Shown in pieces: positions 1 through 4,500 of a DNA stretch of 7,544 nt. The stretch is taken from contig MHXL01000090.1 of NCBI GenBank assembly GCA_001824455.1, forward strand, positions 540 through 8,083. Direction: 5' to 3'. The stretch's first letter is position 1, and the number at the start of each line of letters is the position of its first letter. Under the pieces are notes generated by a model. It was not told the origin of the DNA. It was given only the letters and a program-made list of their open reading frames with translations, and did no database searches. The stretch comes from Desulfuromonadaceae bacterium GWB2_53_15 (GTDB taxonomy: Bacteria > Desulfobacterota > Desulfuromonadia > Geobacterales > Pseudopelobacteraceae). Made by a program: the position numbers and the translations under genes.

Positions 1-353
1 GGGATGGCCAGGCCGAACTCCAGCAGCAGGGCGATGATATTGAGCGAAAGGGTAACCGGCAGGCGTTCCTTGATCTTGTCAACGACCGGGCGGCTATCGG
101 AGGAGAAGGAGCGGCCAAGGTCCAGCCTGGCCAACTTGCCGACCCAGGTAAAATATTGCTCGGTTAGCGGCTTGTCCAGGCCGTAGAGCTTGCGCAGGCG
201 TTCACGCGACTCCTTGCTGACCTTGGGATTCATGGCCACCTGCATCTCAACCGGTTCGCCCGGCGCCAGATGAATGACCGAGAAGGATATCAGGGAGATG
301 CCTATCATCAGGGGGATCAGCATCAGGATGCGTTTTATTAAATATGAAGTCAT
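1..353 (-). CDS. Dipeptide/oligopeptide-type ABC transporter permease, N-terminal part (runs off left edge)
   Basis: The minus-strand frame opens at 353 with MTSYLIKRILMLIPLMIGIS and stays open to position 1, giving 117 codons of a protein normally near 310-330 residues. The first transmembrane helix (about residues 7-30) follows a basic start. It is followed by an APGEP motif, then LRKLYGLDKPLTEQY, LDLGRSF and a second hydrophobic stretch beginning near residue 103. This is the N-terminal pattern of DppB/OppB permeases (BPD_transp_1 family), inner-membrane subunits that form the channel for peptide or related-solute uptake. The gene's 3' end and any dppC/D/F partners would lie left of the window. 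No substrate can be inferred. The start codon is 10 bases from an inverted repeat that has replaced the expected leader, and the Shine-Dalgarno is weak (GAGAG-like). The family is clear; the exact gene name is not. Confidence 0.9.
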   Translation of the reverse strand, partial: MTSYLIKRILMLIPLMIGISLISFSVIHLAPGEPVEMQVAMNPKVSKESRERLRKLYGLDKPLTEQYFTWVGKLARLDLGRSFSSDSRPVVDKIKERLPVTLSLNIIALLLEFGLAI

Positions 354-362
354 AAAATCATT

Positions 363-390
363 CTCTCACAGAGCTCACAGAGGCACAGAG
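363..390. repeat. Left 28-bp inverted repeat of the GxxExxY unit
   Basis: These 28 bases are the exact reverse complement of 790-817. The left copy begins CTCTCACAGAGCTCACAGAG. Internally it contains the 9-mer CTCACAGAG twice in tandem (365-373 and 374-382), followed by the related GCACAGAG. The repeat ends 14 bases from the stop codon of the GxxExxY gene and 9 bases before the permease start codon. Confidence 0.93.
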
Positions 391-404
391 GGAAAATCGG
401 AAAG

Positions 405-776
405 TCAATTAACAACTCTGGTAATGCCATCTTTCATCAATTCAGTATTAAAATTTATCAAAAGCCCGACACGTTTATCTGATAGCCGTAAATATGTCAG
501 CAATTGTTTCTTGTGAACCGGCAGAATGTTTTCAACAGACTTTAATTCCACAATTAAAAAGTTATTCACAATAATATCCGCCCTAAATCCGACTTCAAGC
601 GTAATACCTTCATAACGAACAGGAATTGTAACCTGAACATCCACTTCCAAACCTCTTTTTCTAAGCTCATAAGCAAGAACTGACTCATATACCGACTCAA
701 GCAATCCTGGTCCAAGTGCTTTATGAATTTTTATGCAAGCATCAATAATCTCGCCGGAAATCTGATTATCGTTCAT
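405..776 (-). CDS. GxxExxY protein (PD-(D/E)XK nuclease-like, PDDEXK_3 family)
   Basis: This 123-residue protein carries the family-defining motif G24-L-L-E27-S-V-Y30 near the N-terminus. A PD-(D/E)XK-type core follows: D67 in FRADIIV, then E77-L-K79 in FLIVELKS, and Q91 in KKQLLTYLRL. These spacings fit the two catalytic acids and lysine of the fold, and the length matches the family (about 120-135 residues), so the protein looks complete. Its biochemical role is not established; nuclease activity is inferred from the fold. The start (776) lies inside the 3' end of the SWIM gene, overlapping it by 11 bases in another frame, with only a weak purine-rich Shine-Dalgarno. The gene is more AT-rich than the SWIM and helicase genes and sits within a 28-bp inverted repeat, both suggesting acquisition by transfer. 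The call is firm; function and mobility are not. Confidence 0.9.
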   Translation of the reverse strand: MNDNQISGEIIDACIKIHKALGPGLLESVYESVLAYELRKRGLEVDVQVTIPVRYEGITLEVGFRADIIVNNFLIVELKSVENILPVHKKQLLTYLRLSDKRVGLLINFNTELMKDGITRVVN

Positions 777-1746
777 GGTTGTCTGCTTTCTCTGTGCCTC
801 TGTGAGCTCTGTGAGAGCCCGCCTTTAAGACTTTAGCGTCTCCGCTGAGCGGATCGGGAAAAGGTACCATATCTGACGATTTTTTGTGATTTTTTGATTT
901 TGCCGGGGTTGTCTTCTTCTGTAACAGCGCTGTTGCAGACGTTATTTCAGGCACCTTCACGGAGACCTGTCGTTTCACAGCTGGTTTTGCCTTTTTTGTC
1001 GTGGTAACGGGTGGTGATTCGGATACCGCCTCCCCTGCTTCATCCATCTCGATGCCGAACACATCGGCCAGCCCGCTGGTGGCGATCCTGCGGCGGGACG
1101 TTCCTGATTTGGCGGCACCCGTAATTGCTGCCGAGACATCAACCAGTTCCTCGTGGTTCACCCCGCGCAGAAGAAACAGCATCTCAGGGGAATGATCCAG
1201 CCGCGCGCCCACACCATACAGCACAGCCGCCACATGCTTGCACATGCCGGCCCAGTCCGGACAGTCGCAGTCGAATTTCATCTCGCCCGGCAGCGGGAAA
1301 AGCCCCTCGCTGCGATCCGAAACCACCTCCATCACACCACGGTCCAGCTTCCCGCGCAAGAGATCAATCAAAGACCCGATCCGCCCGGTACAGGAATATT
1401 TGACGGCATCCCATTTCTTTTTCACGAGCGGTGAGATGGTGATGGATACGTTGTACAGGGACGATCCGCTGACAATGGCCTCAATCCTGCCCGGTTTAAC
1501 ATCAAGATGGCAGACCGAACCGTTTCTGACATAGGTTCGGCCACGGGGCAGGCGGTTGGCATAATCGCTGAACGACTCCATATGGTCGCACCACCCCTTG
1601 CCCCAGAAGGAATCAGCGATCTTGCGACCAGCCAGCTGTACCGGCTGCACCTTCAAACCCTTCTTTTTCATCTTTTCCAGCTGCTTCTGCGCCTTGGCCC
1701 GACGCACGGCCACCGGCACATATGGCGCAAAACCGTAGAAACTCAT
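766..1746 (-). CDS. SWIM zinc-finger protein, partner type of SNF2 helicases
   Basis: This 326-residue protein has a clear SWIM zinc finger, C160-x-C162-x6-C169-x-H171 (FDCDCPDWAGMCKH), a metal-binding motif thought to bind DNA or protein. The N-terminal region (FWGKGWCDHMESFSDYANRLPRGR, about residues 48-70, then a beta-rich stretch to 110) is typical of bacterial SWIM proteins encoded next to SNF2 helicases. After about residue 245 the chain becomes a Lys/Ala/Pro/Ser-rich tail suited to nucleic-acid contact. The start at 1746 is supported by AGGAGG at 1758-1763, although the 11-base spacing is long. The last 16 residues, beginning SHRAHRGTE, derive from the inverted repeat, so the native C-terminus has probably been replaced. 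The helicase partner is 2.8 kb upstream on the same strand. The joint cellular role is unknown; chromatin-like remodelling or repair is only a family-level guess. Confidence 0.88.
   Translation of the reverse strand: MSFYGFAPYVPVAVRRAKAQKQLEKMKKKGLKVQPVQLAGRKIADSFWGKGWCDHMESFSDYANRLPRGRTYVRNGSVCHLDVKPGRIEAIVSGSSLYNVSITISPLVKKKWDAVKYSCTGRIGSLIDLLRGKLDRGVMEVVSDRSEGLFPLPGEMKFDCDCPDWAGMCKHVAAVLYGVGARLDHSPEMLFLLRGVNHEELVDVSAAITGAAKSGTSRRRIATSGLADVFGIEMDEAGEAVSESPPVTTTKKAKPAVKRQVSVKVPEITSATALLQKKTTPAKSKNHKKSSDMVPFPDPLSGDAKVLKAGSHRAHRGTEKADNHER
790..817. repeat. Right 28-bp inverted repeat of the GxxExxY unit
   Basis: This is the exact reverse complement of 363-390. Read on the minus strand in the SWIM gene frame it encodes SHRAHRGTE, so the repeat is translated as part of the SWIM C-terminus. 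It ends 13 bases before the GxxExxY start codon. Confidence 0.93.
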
Positions 1747-1782
1747 GGGAGATGTGTCCTCCTGGAATTGGTTTATAGCTGC

Positions 1783-2133
1783 TTATTTTGTTTGACCTGC
1801 GATGGCTGGCAGATTTTCCGCATGTGCTTCATAAAAAGTTACGCCCACACGCCTGATATGCTCAACGACCTCCGGGTCGTTAATCTGTATGAATATAGAA
1901 AGGTCAAACGTGTACGGCAAGAGAAGTTCATCAACTTCATCCATAATTTTGTAGAGGATGCCGAGAGTTAAGTCTGCTCCACCGCACAACGTCAAATCAA
2001 TATCGGAACCGGCTTTGTAATTCCCTTTAGCACGAGAGCCATAGAGGATGGCTTTTTCAACTTGAGGGTAATTGGCAAATACGCCACAAATTTGCCGGAT
2101 TACTTTTTCATTAAGCCCAAAACGATGTGTCAT
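1783..2133 (-). CDS. mntA: MntA-type minimal nucleotidyltransferase antitoxin
   Basis: This 116-residue protein has the nucleotidyltransferase signature G32-S33-x10-D44-x-D46 (GSRAKGNYKAGSDIDL) and a third acidic position at D77 (TFDLSIF), the catalytic set of the polymerase-beta-like MNT family. In characterised HepT-MntA systems, MntA neutralises the HEPN toxin by adding AMP units to a tyrosine of the toxin's Rx4HxY motif. Because all catalytic residues are present here, the enzyme is probably active. Its start codon overlaps the stop of the upstream HEPN gene as ATGA (2130-2133), which implies translational coupling, and the toxin-first order is common for this pair. The SWIM start lies 36 bases downstream. 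The nucleotidyltransferase call is firm; the symbol is assigned by motif and context. Confidence 0.9.
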   Translation of the reverse strand: MTHRFGLNEKVIRQICGVFANYPQVEKAILYGSRAKGNYKAGSDIDLTLCGGADLTLGILYKIMDEVDELLLPYTFDLSIFIQINDPEVVEHIRRVGVTFYEAHAENLPAIAGQTK

Positions 2134-2543
2134 ACATGTTCTTCTTGTAGAGACAGCAAAGTGTTATGGAGTTTTTCAAACTCCGGATGATATTTTTCAG
2201 TAATATCGCACGCTATTTGTCTGGCTATGTCTTCGTTATAGGTATGGCTGGTAAGGGTTCGACTTTTTATCATATCCATCCATAATTCACCGTTTTCAAT
2301 GATGCCACGCCTGAATGCAAGGCGAAATGCGTCGCGACTGCCATTGATGTTGGTTTCCCCCTGAGTTTCAAAATAATCCTTGATACTGTTCCATGCTAAT
2401 TCGAATGTATATTCAAACGCTTGAATCAACCCTTGTTCCTCAAGTTCATTCAGTTCACCTTTTGCGATAAATTTTCTTAGTTGGCTCAACGCTTTGCTGA
2501 AATTATTGAATCGCTGAATCCAGCGGATGTCTTCCTGGCTCAT
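2130..2543 (-). CDS. hepT: HEPN-domain toxin of the HI0074/HepT type
   Basis: The start was chosen at 2543 (MSQEDIRWIQRF) because GGGAG stands just upstream; an in-frame ATG at 2591 would place the start inside the preceding gene. The 137-residue all-alpha protein matches the 'nucleotidyltransferase substrate-binding' HI0074 family: LEEQGLIQAFEYTFELAWNS near residues 35-52, GSRDAFRLAFRRGII near 68-82. The HEPN active motif R95-x4-H100-x-Y102 (SRTLTSHTYNE) is intact. In related toxins the Arg and His form an RNase site and the Tyr is the AMPylation target of MntA. The gene follows the DUF6429 gene after 19 bases and overlaps mntA. It should act in the cytoplasm as a growth-inhibiting RNase unless modified. 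Whether it serves in phage defence or only self-maintenance is unknown. Confidence 0.88.
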   Translation of the reverse strand: MSQEDIRWIQRFNNFSKALSQLRKFIAKGELNELEEQGLIQAFEYTFELAWNSIKDYFETQGETNINGSRDAFRLAFRRGIIENGELWMDMIKSRTLTSHTYNEDIARQIACDITEKYHPEFEKLHNTLLSLQEEHV

Positions 2544-2562
2544 GGTTTTCTCCCGTATAATT

Positions 2563-2808
2563 CTATTTTTTCTTGGCGAAATACTGCTCAAAAAGTTCCT
2601 TAGCCCTGAGAAAGCCTTCCTCGCTCATTCCGATCGATTTTGCCTTGCCCACTGGGTTTGATATGTAACCCTTTTCATGGAGTCTGTTCAGCGTATCCCA
2701 GTCAAAACCCTTCCATGCCCGTGAACCAAATCCTTCATGCCTTTCATGGGTCACCAGGTAAAGCAGCGCCAAGGTGTAGTCGTCTATCTTGTCTTCATCT
2801 AAGTCCAT
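2563..2808 (-). CDS. DUF6429 family small protein
   Basis: The start at 2808 is preferred because GGAGGT (2812-2817) precedes it. Upstream in-frame codons to 2910 would run through the attC-like hairpin and encode an Arg-rich stretch with no family resemblance. The 81-residue product has an acidic N-terminus (MDLDEDKIDD), a short helix (YTLALLYLVT), then the characteristic AWKGFDWDTLNRLHEKG (about residues 31-47) and NPVGKAKSIGMSEEG, closing with a basic KKK. This agrees with my recollection of the DUF6429 pattern, which has no known function. The layout suggests a winged-helix-like fold, but that is speculative. It is the first gene of a tight run with hepT and mntA (19-base gap). It may be a third component of that module or merely a neighbour. 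Confidence 0.8.
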   Translation of the reverse strand: MDLDEDKIDDYTLALLYLVTHERHEGFGSRAWKGFDWDTLNRLHEKGYISNPVGKAKSIGMSEEGFLRAKELFEQYFAKKK

Positions 2809-2817
2809 GTGACCTCC

Positions 2818-2888
2818 GTGGAACGTGGTCAAGGCGCAGCGGCGGCGCGGCCTTATCGCGACGACCGTCTGCCGCCGATGGTTAGCCT
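2818..2888 (-). other. attC-like recombination site (integron cassette end), candidate
   Basis: Read on the minus strand, an R''-like box GGCTAAC (2887-2881) lies 9 bases past the stop codon of the membrane-protein gene. An imperfect hairpin follows: GGC-G-GCAG-A-CGG pairs with CCG-CTGC-GCC, leaving a G and an A unpaired on the 5' arm, the asymmetry typical of attC sites. The site ends in GTTCCAC (2824-2818) at the R' position. The R'' box with one more base (AGGCTAAC) is the exact complement of GTTAGCCT at 3691-3684, just where a cassette should begin. The present R' box agrees with R'' only at GTT, as expected if the cassette entered a non-integron G/TT site. No integrase or attI is in the window. 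Confidence 0.45.
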
Positions 2889-3690
2889 TAGCACCTCTAT
2901 TTTTTGGCAAATGCTTGAAGCTCGACAGGCACCTCTTTTAAAGTGTTAAATCCAAGAAAAGTCGGCAGTAAATCTGGTGGCGACACTTGAGATGACTCCC
3001 AAATAGGTGAATAGAAAGCCCGTTGTCCGACTTGGTATTCTGCACACGATTCGCCAACATTACGCATGAAGTAATTCTCTGGTGCTTCCATTGTTTTCCA
3101 CGCAGTCGCCACAATATGACCGCGATTCCAAGGTTTTCTTTGCTTGTATATCTTTCTCTTACGATGAACCTGAAGTGTTAAAACAACGCCTTTATCGGTT
3201 TCTATCATTCGAGTGATATCATTTTTCCATTCTGGACGGAGCTTATATTCGGGAGTGCTTTTAACACTCTCCCAACGAGCTTCTGCTGCGACAACAAAGG
3301 ATTTAGGCTGTTGGCAACTGCTGACTTCTGCATCGATTATAAATCCTTGGTATAGGTCGTCAGGCAAAGAGCAGTAAAGCGTAATAGTGGCCAAAATTAC
3401 TGCGCTAATGAGTGGTGTAGCGATAACAATAGATGTTTTTGGTTGTTCACCAACAACAATTTTGCCAAGAACGTAACCAAGAATCACACCAATTGGGCCG
3501 GTGCTAAAGATACCCAACATCGGTCCTTGATTAGCGTACGGGTTTAGATAAATTGGACCGAGGAAACCACTCAAGAATCCAACGATTCCAAGAATAGAAG
3601 CATAAAGGAGAGGAAGCAGCACAGGGAATTGACGGGGGTTATTATTCGTCATTTTAGTTCTCTTTGTTCCTCATTATGTTATCAGGCTAA
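2824..3690 (-). mobile_element. Candidate lone integron gene cassette carrying the membrane-protein gene
   Basis: The proposed cassette begins with TTAGCC at 3690, has a 37-base leader, one gene, and an attC-like end with a G/TT junction at 2824/2823. Its length of 867 bp and single-gene content are typical of cassettes. The main support is the 8-base complementarity between the cassette start and its own R'' box, which is how a circular cassette regenerates a matched R'/R'' pair. The gene is also more AT-rich than the helicase and SWIM genes. Without an adjacent integrase or a second attC, this remains a structural inference. Confidence 0.4.
2897..3652 (-). CDS. Unrecognised membrane protein with three N-terminal helices and a soluble C-terminal domain
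   Basis: I do not recognise this 251-residue protein. It has three hydrophobic segments at about residues 10-34, 45-68 (Gly-rich, with GIFSTGPIGVILGYVLGK) and 74-95. A polar domain of about 150 residues follows, containing three cysteines (C94 at the helix end, C113, C203), a basic patch (HRKRKIYKQRKPWNRG, about 163-178) and many aromatic residues. The start at 3652 has a modest AAAGAGAA Shine-Dalgarno. A TAG stop lies 9 bases before the attC-like site. The topology suggests an inner-membrane anchor with a cytoplasmic or periplasmic domain; side and function cannot be read. It is AT-rich relative to its chromosomal neighbours, consistent with a captured cassette gene. It appears intact. Confidence 0.75.
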   Translation of the reverse strand: MTNNNPRQFPVLLPLLYASILGIVGFLSGFLGPIYLNPYANQGPMLGIFSTGPIGVILGYVLGKIVVGEQPKTSIVIATPLISAVILATITLYCSLPDDLYQGFIIDAEVSSCQQPKSFVVAAEARWESVKSTPEYKLRPEWKNDITRMIETDKGVVLTLQVHRKRKIYKQRKPWNRGHIVATAWKTMEAPENYFMRNVGESCAEYQVGQRAFYSPIWESSQVSPPDLLPTFLGFNTLKEVPVELQAFAKK

Positions 3691-3701
3691 CTCGTTGATC
3701 A

Positions 3702-3715
3702 CCGGTTAGAACCGG
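3702..3715. repeat. Short perfect palindrome between the array and the cassette start
   Basis: CCGGTT-AG-AACCGG has 6-bp perfect arms and a 2-base centre. It directly abuts the first palindrome of the array (3716). Its TTAG/CTAA core, together with GGCTAAC at 3685-3691, makes a second small inverted match (CTAAC...GTTAG on the minus strand), which may be a remnant of a recombination site or an operator. Confidence 0.5.
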
Positions 3716-3887
3716 GTTTATACATTTACAAACAAGTTTATATCGGTATAAGAATGTTTATACATCTATAAATTCGGCAGGTTTCTACATATACAAACTT
3801 ATCGTCTCTACTCCATCGCAGAAGGTTTCTATATTTAGAAACTTTCCTGTTTTGTATCATCGCTTAAAAGTTCCAACTTCTATAAAC
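3716..3887. repeat. Array of 18-bp palindromes (iteron- or operator-like)
   Basis: Six clear 18-bp units follow the pattern GTTT-n-TA-n4-TA-n-AAAC. They are 3716 GTTTATACATTTACAAAC, 3736 GTTTATATCGGTATAAGA, 3756 GTTTATACATCTATAAAT, 3781 GTTTCTACATATACAAAC, 3825 GTTTCTATATTTAGAAAC and 3870 GTTCCAACTTCTATAAAC. The 3825 unit has perfect 7-bp arms; the others carry one or two arm mismatches or one decayed arm. Degenerate units fit at about 3804 and 3849, so starts fall every 20-25 bp across the array, about two helical turns. This is what a cooperative dimeric DNA-binding protein would recognise, either as a multi-operator promoter or as iterons. No gene for an obvious initiator lies beside it. 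Confidence 0.8.
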
Positions 3888-3926
3888 TTTTCAAAAAAGT
3901 GTAACAATCCCCGTATGTCACCGCAG

Positions 3927-4068
3927 TCATGGGTTCAGAATCCTTAGCCTTTTCGGCTTCGGCTGTTTTTCAAGCTGCTTCACATTGCCTGTTCAAAATC
4001 CCGATCCACCGGGTGAAGCTGTGAGTCAATCAGGGCGCAAAAACGGTCGTATTGCAGTTGGCATCGGG
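3927..4068 (-). pseudogene. Possible remnant of an unidentified coding sequence, with a frameshift
   Basis: The stretch 3653-4162 has no intact gene. Within it, the minus strand reads QYDRFCALIDSQLHPVDRDF followed by EQAM and a stop (ending near 3982). A shifted frame continues directly as KQLEKQPKPKRLRILNP and stops at 3927-3929. The two pieces join smoothly if one frameshift is allowed and have protein-like composition. The three-hairpin repeat begins immediately on the upstream side, so the 5' part may have been lost there. I cannot identify the parent gene, and chance is not excluded. Confidence 0.25.
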
Positions 4069-4071
4069 GCG

Positions 4072-4134
4072 CAGGCATCTTGCCTGTGCTTCAAGCGGGG
4101 TTCAACCCCGCTTGAATAGGCAGGCTGGAAGCCT
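4072..4134. repeat. Composite repeat of three consecutive perfect hairpins
   Basis: Three palindromes stand in a row: CAGGCA-tct-TGCCTG (4072-4086); a 27-bp palindrome with 13-base perfect arms, TTCAAGCGGGGTT and its complement around a single C (4090-4116); and AGGCT-gga-AGCCT (4122-4134). The outer two are related in inverted orientation (AGGC...GCCT cores), so the whole unit is roughly symmetrical. It looks like an intergenic palindromic repeat of the REP/MITE kind. No thymine run follows on either strand, so it is not a typical intrinsic terminator, although it could stall polymerase or protect mRNA ends behind the vapC remnant. Confidence 0.65.
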
Positions 4135-4162
4135 ACCCTCCATAAGTGTCATTCGGTTGTTC

Positions 4163-4279
4163 TTACACTCTTAGATATTCATGTTTGAGAGGAGATATTG
4201 AGGCAATCATTTCAAAGTGCCGGTCATCGTGCAGAGTAAACACGCATTGTGTTCCTGGCAACGTATCGTCATTTGTCAT
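4163..4279 (-). pseudogene. VapC (PIN toxin) remnant reduced to 38 codons
   Basis: A short frame starts with ATG at 4279, overlapping the last codons of the VapB-like gene, as vapC genes commonly overlap vapB. It reads MTNDDTLPGTQ and then VFTLHDDRHFEMIASISPLK to a stop at 4163. The second part resembles the C-terminal end of PIN-domain VapC toxins (…FTLDxHFEMIA…PLK…), while the beginning fits a VapC start. About 90-100 central residues, including the acidic catalytic residues of the PIN domain, are missing. It therefore cannot be an active toxin. The simplest reading is an internal deletion that kept both ends in frame. Confidence 0.5.
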
Positions 4280-4421
4280 CGCTACGGCATTCCTCCAGCT
4301 CATGATAGGTCATGGTAACCGCACCGGAAGAATACATGCCTGCAAGGTGTTCCAAACGTTTTTTTCTGACATATTCCTGCAACGACAGACGGATAAGCTC
4401 TTTCTTTGTTTTTGCTCTCAT
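4269..4421 (-). CDS. VapB-like antitoxin, shortened at the N-terminus
   Basis: The start at 4421 was chosen because AGGAGG (4428-4433) lies 6 bases upstream; a more distant in-frame ATG at 4454 lies within the promoter. The 50-residue product begins MRAKTKKELIRLSLQEYVRK and continues KRLEHLAGMYSSGAV, then YHELEECRSDDK. This is the helix-plus-tail part of VapB antitoxins (VapB_antitoxin family), which usually start with an MRTT-type beta strand and about 15 more residues before the AKTKKE-like helix. That DNA-binding ribbon segment is missing, as if MR had been joined directly to AKTKKE. The C-terminal toxin-binding part remains, so it could still bind a PIN toxin but probably not its operator. 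It overlaps the VapC remnant. It may be a decaying pseudogene or a retained solo antitoxin. Confidence 0.6.
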   Translation of the reverse strand: MRAKTKKELIRLSLQEYVRKKRLEHLAGMYSSGAVTMTYHELEECRSDDK

Positions 4422-4427
4422 GATGTG

Positions 4428-4470
4428 CCTCCTCTGCGCACATGATAATGGCAAGATATGTACCTGTCAA
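4428..4470 (-). promoter_or_regulatory. Sigma-70-type promoter and Shine-Dalgarno for the VapB-like gene
   Basis: On the minus strand, a perfect -35 TTGACA (4470-4465) is followed by exactly 17 bases and a near-consensus -10 TATCAT (4447-4442). Transcription would begin near 4435, right before AGGAGG (4433-4428), giving a very short leader. Just upstream, ATGAT-AC-ATCAT (4473-4484) is a small palindrome overlapping the upstream edge of the -35 region and is a plausible antitoxin operator. This is the best promoter visible in the window. Confidence 0.65.
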
Positions 4471-4500
4471 ATATGATACATCATGCCTGTATAGGCGCTA

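Larger units (their letters stand above)
363..817 (-). mobile_element. Candidate minimal mobile element: GxxExxY gene bounded by perfect inverted repeats
   Basis: A 455-bp unit consists of a 28-bp perfect terminal inverted repeat, 13-14 bases of spacer on each side, and one 372-bp gene for a PD-(D/E)XK-like protein. The nearly symmetric, gene-filling layout resembles a very small insertion element. No target-site duplication is visible: the left flank is ...TCATT and the right flank CCCGC. The unit overlaps the 3' end of the SWIM gene and changes its C-terminus. Mobility is an inference from layout; no transposase is encoded here, so the unit could be moved in trans or be an expanded repeat. 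Confidence 0.5.

Noticed and set aside
548..551. Helicase DEAQ instead of DEAH/DEAD as a defect (residue positions 548-551)
   Set aside because: DEAQ is a usual variant in bacterial SNF2 proteins, and all other motifs are intact.
355..822. Target-site duplication flanking the inverted-repeat unit
   Set aside because: The left flank (TCATT) and right flank (CCCGC) share no direct repeat, so no duplication can be claimed.
1507..1971. Plus-strand open frame of 154 codons spanning the SWIM start and the end of mntA
   Set aside because: It crosses two well-supported minus-strand genes and shows no family motif.
2544..2591. N-terminal extension of HepT starting at 2591
   Set aside because: It overlaps the end of the DUF6429 gene. 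The internal start at 2543 has a good GGGAG signal and matches the family N-terminus.
2809..2910. N-terminal extension of the DUF6429 gene starting at 2910
   Set aside because: It would read through the attC-like hairpin and the end of the membrane-protein gene and gives an Arg-rich stretch. The strong GGAGGT before 2808 decides the start.
3716..3887. CRISPR-like repeat array
   Set aside because: Units are 18-bp palindromes separated by only 2-7 bases where best preserved, with variable sequence and no spacers of 25-40 bases. No cas genes are present.
3946..3976. Plus-strand intrinsic terminator (AGCC...GGCT then TTTTT)
   Set aside because: The stem is only about four base pairs with an irregular loop, and no plus-strand gene needs a terminator there.
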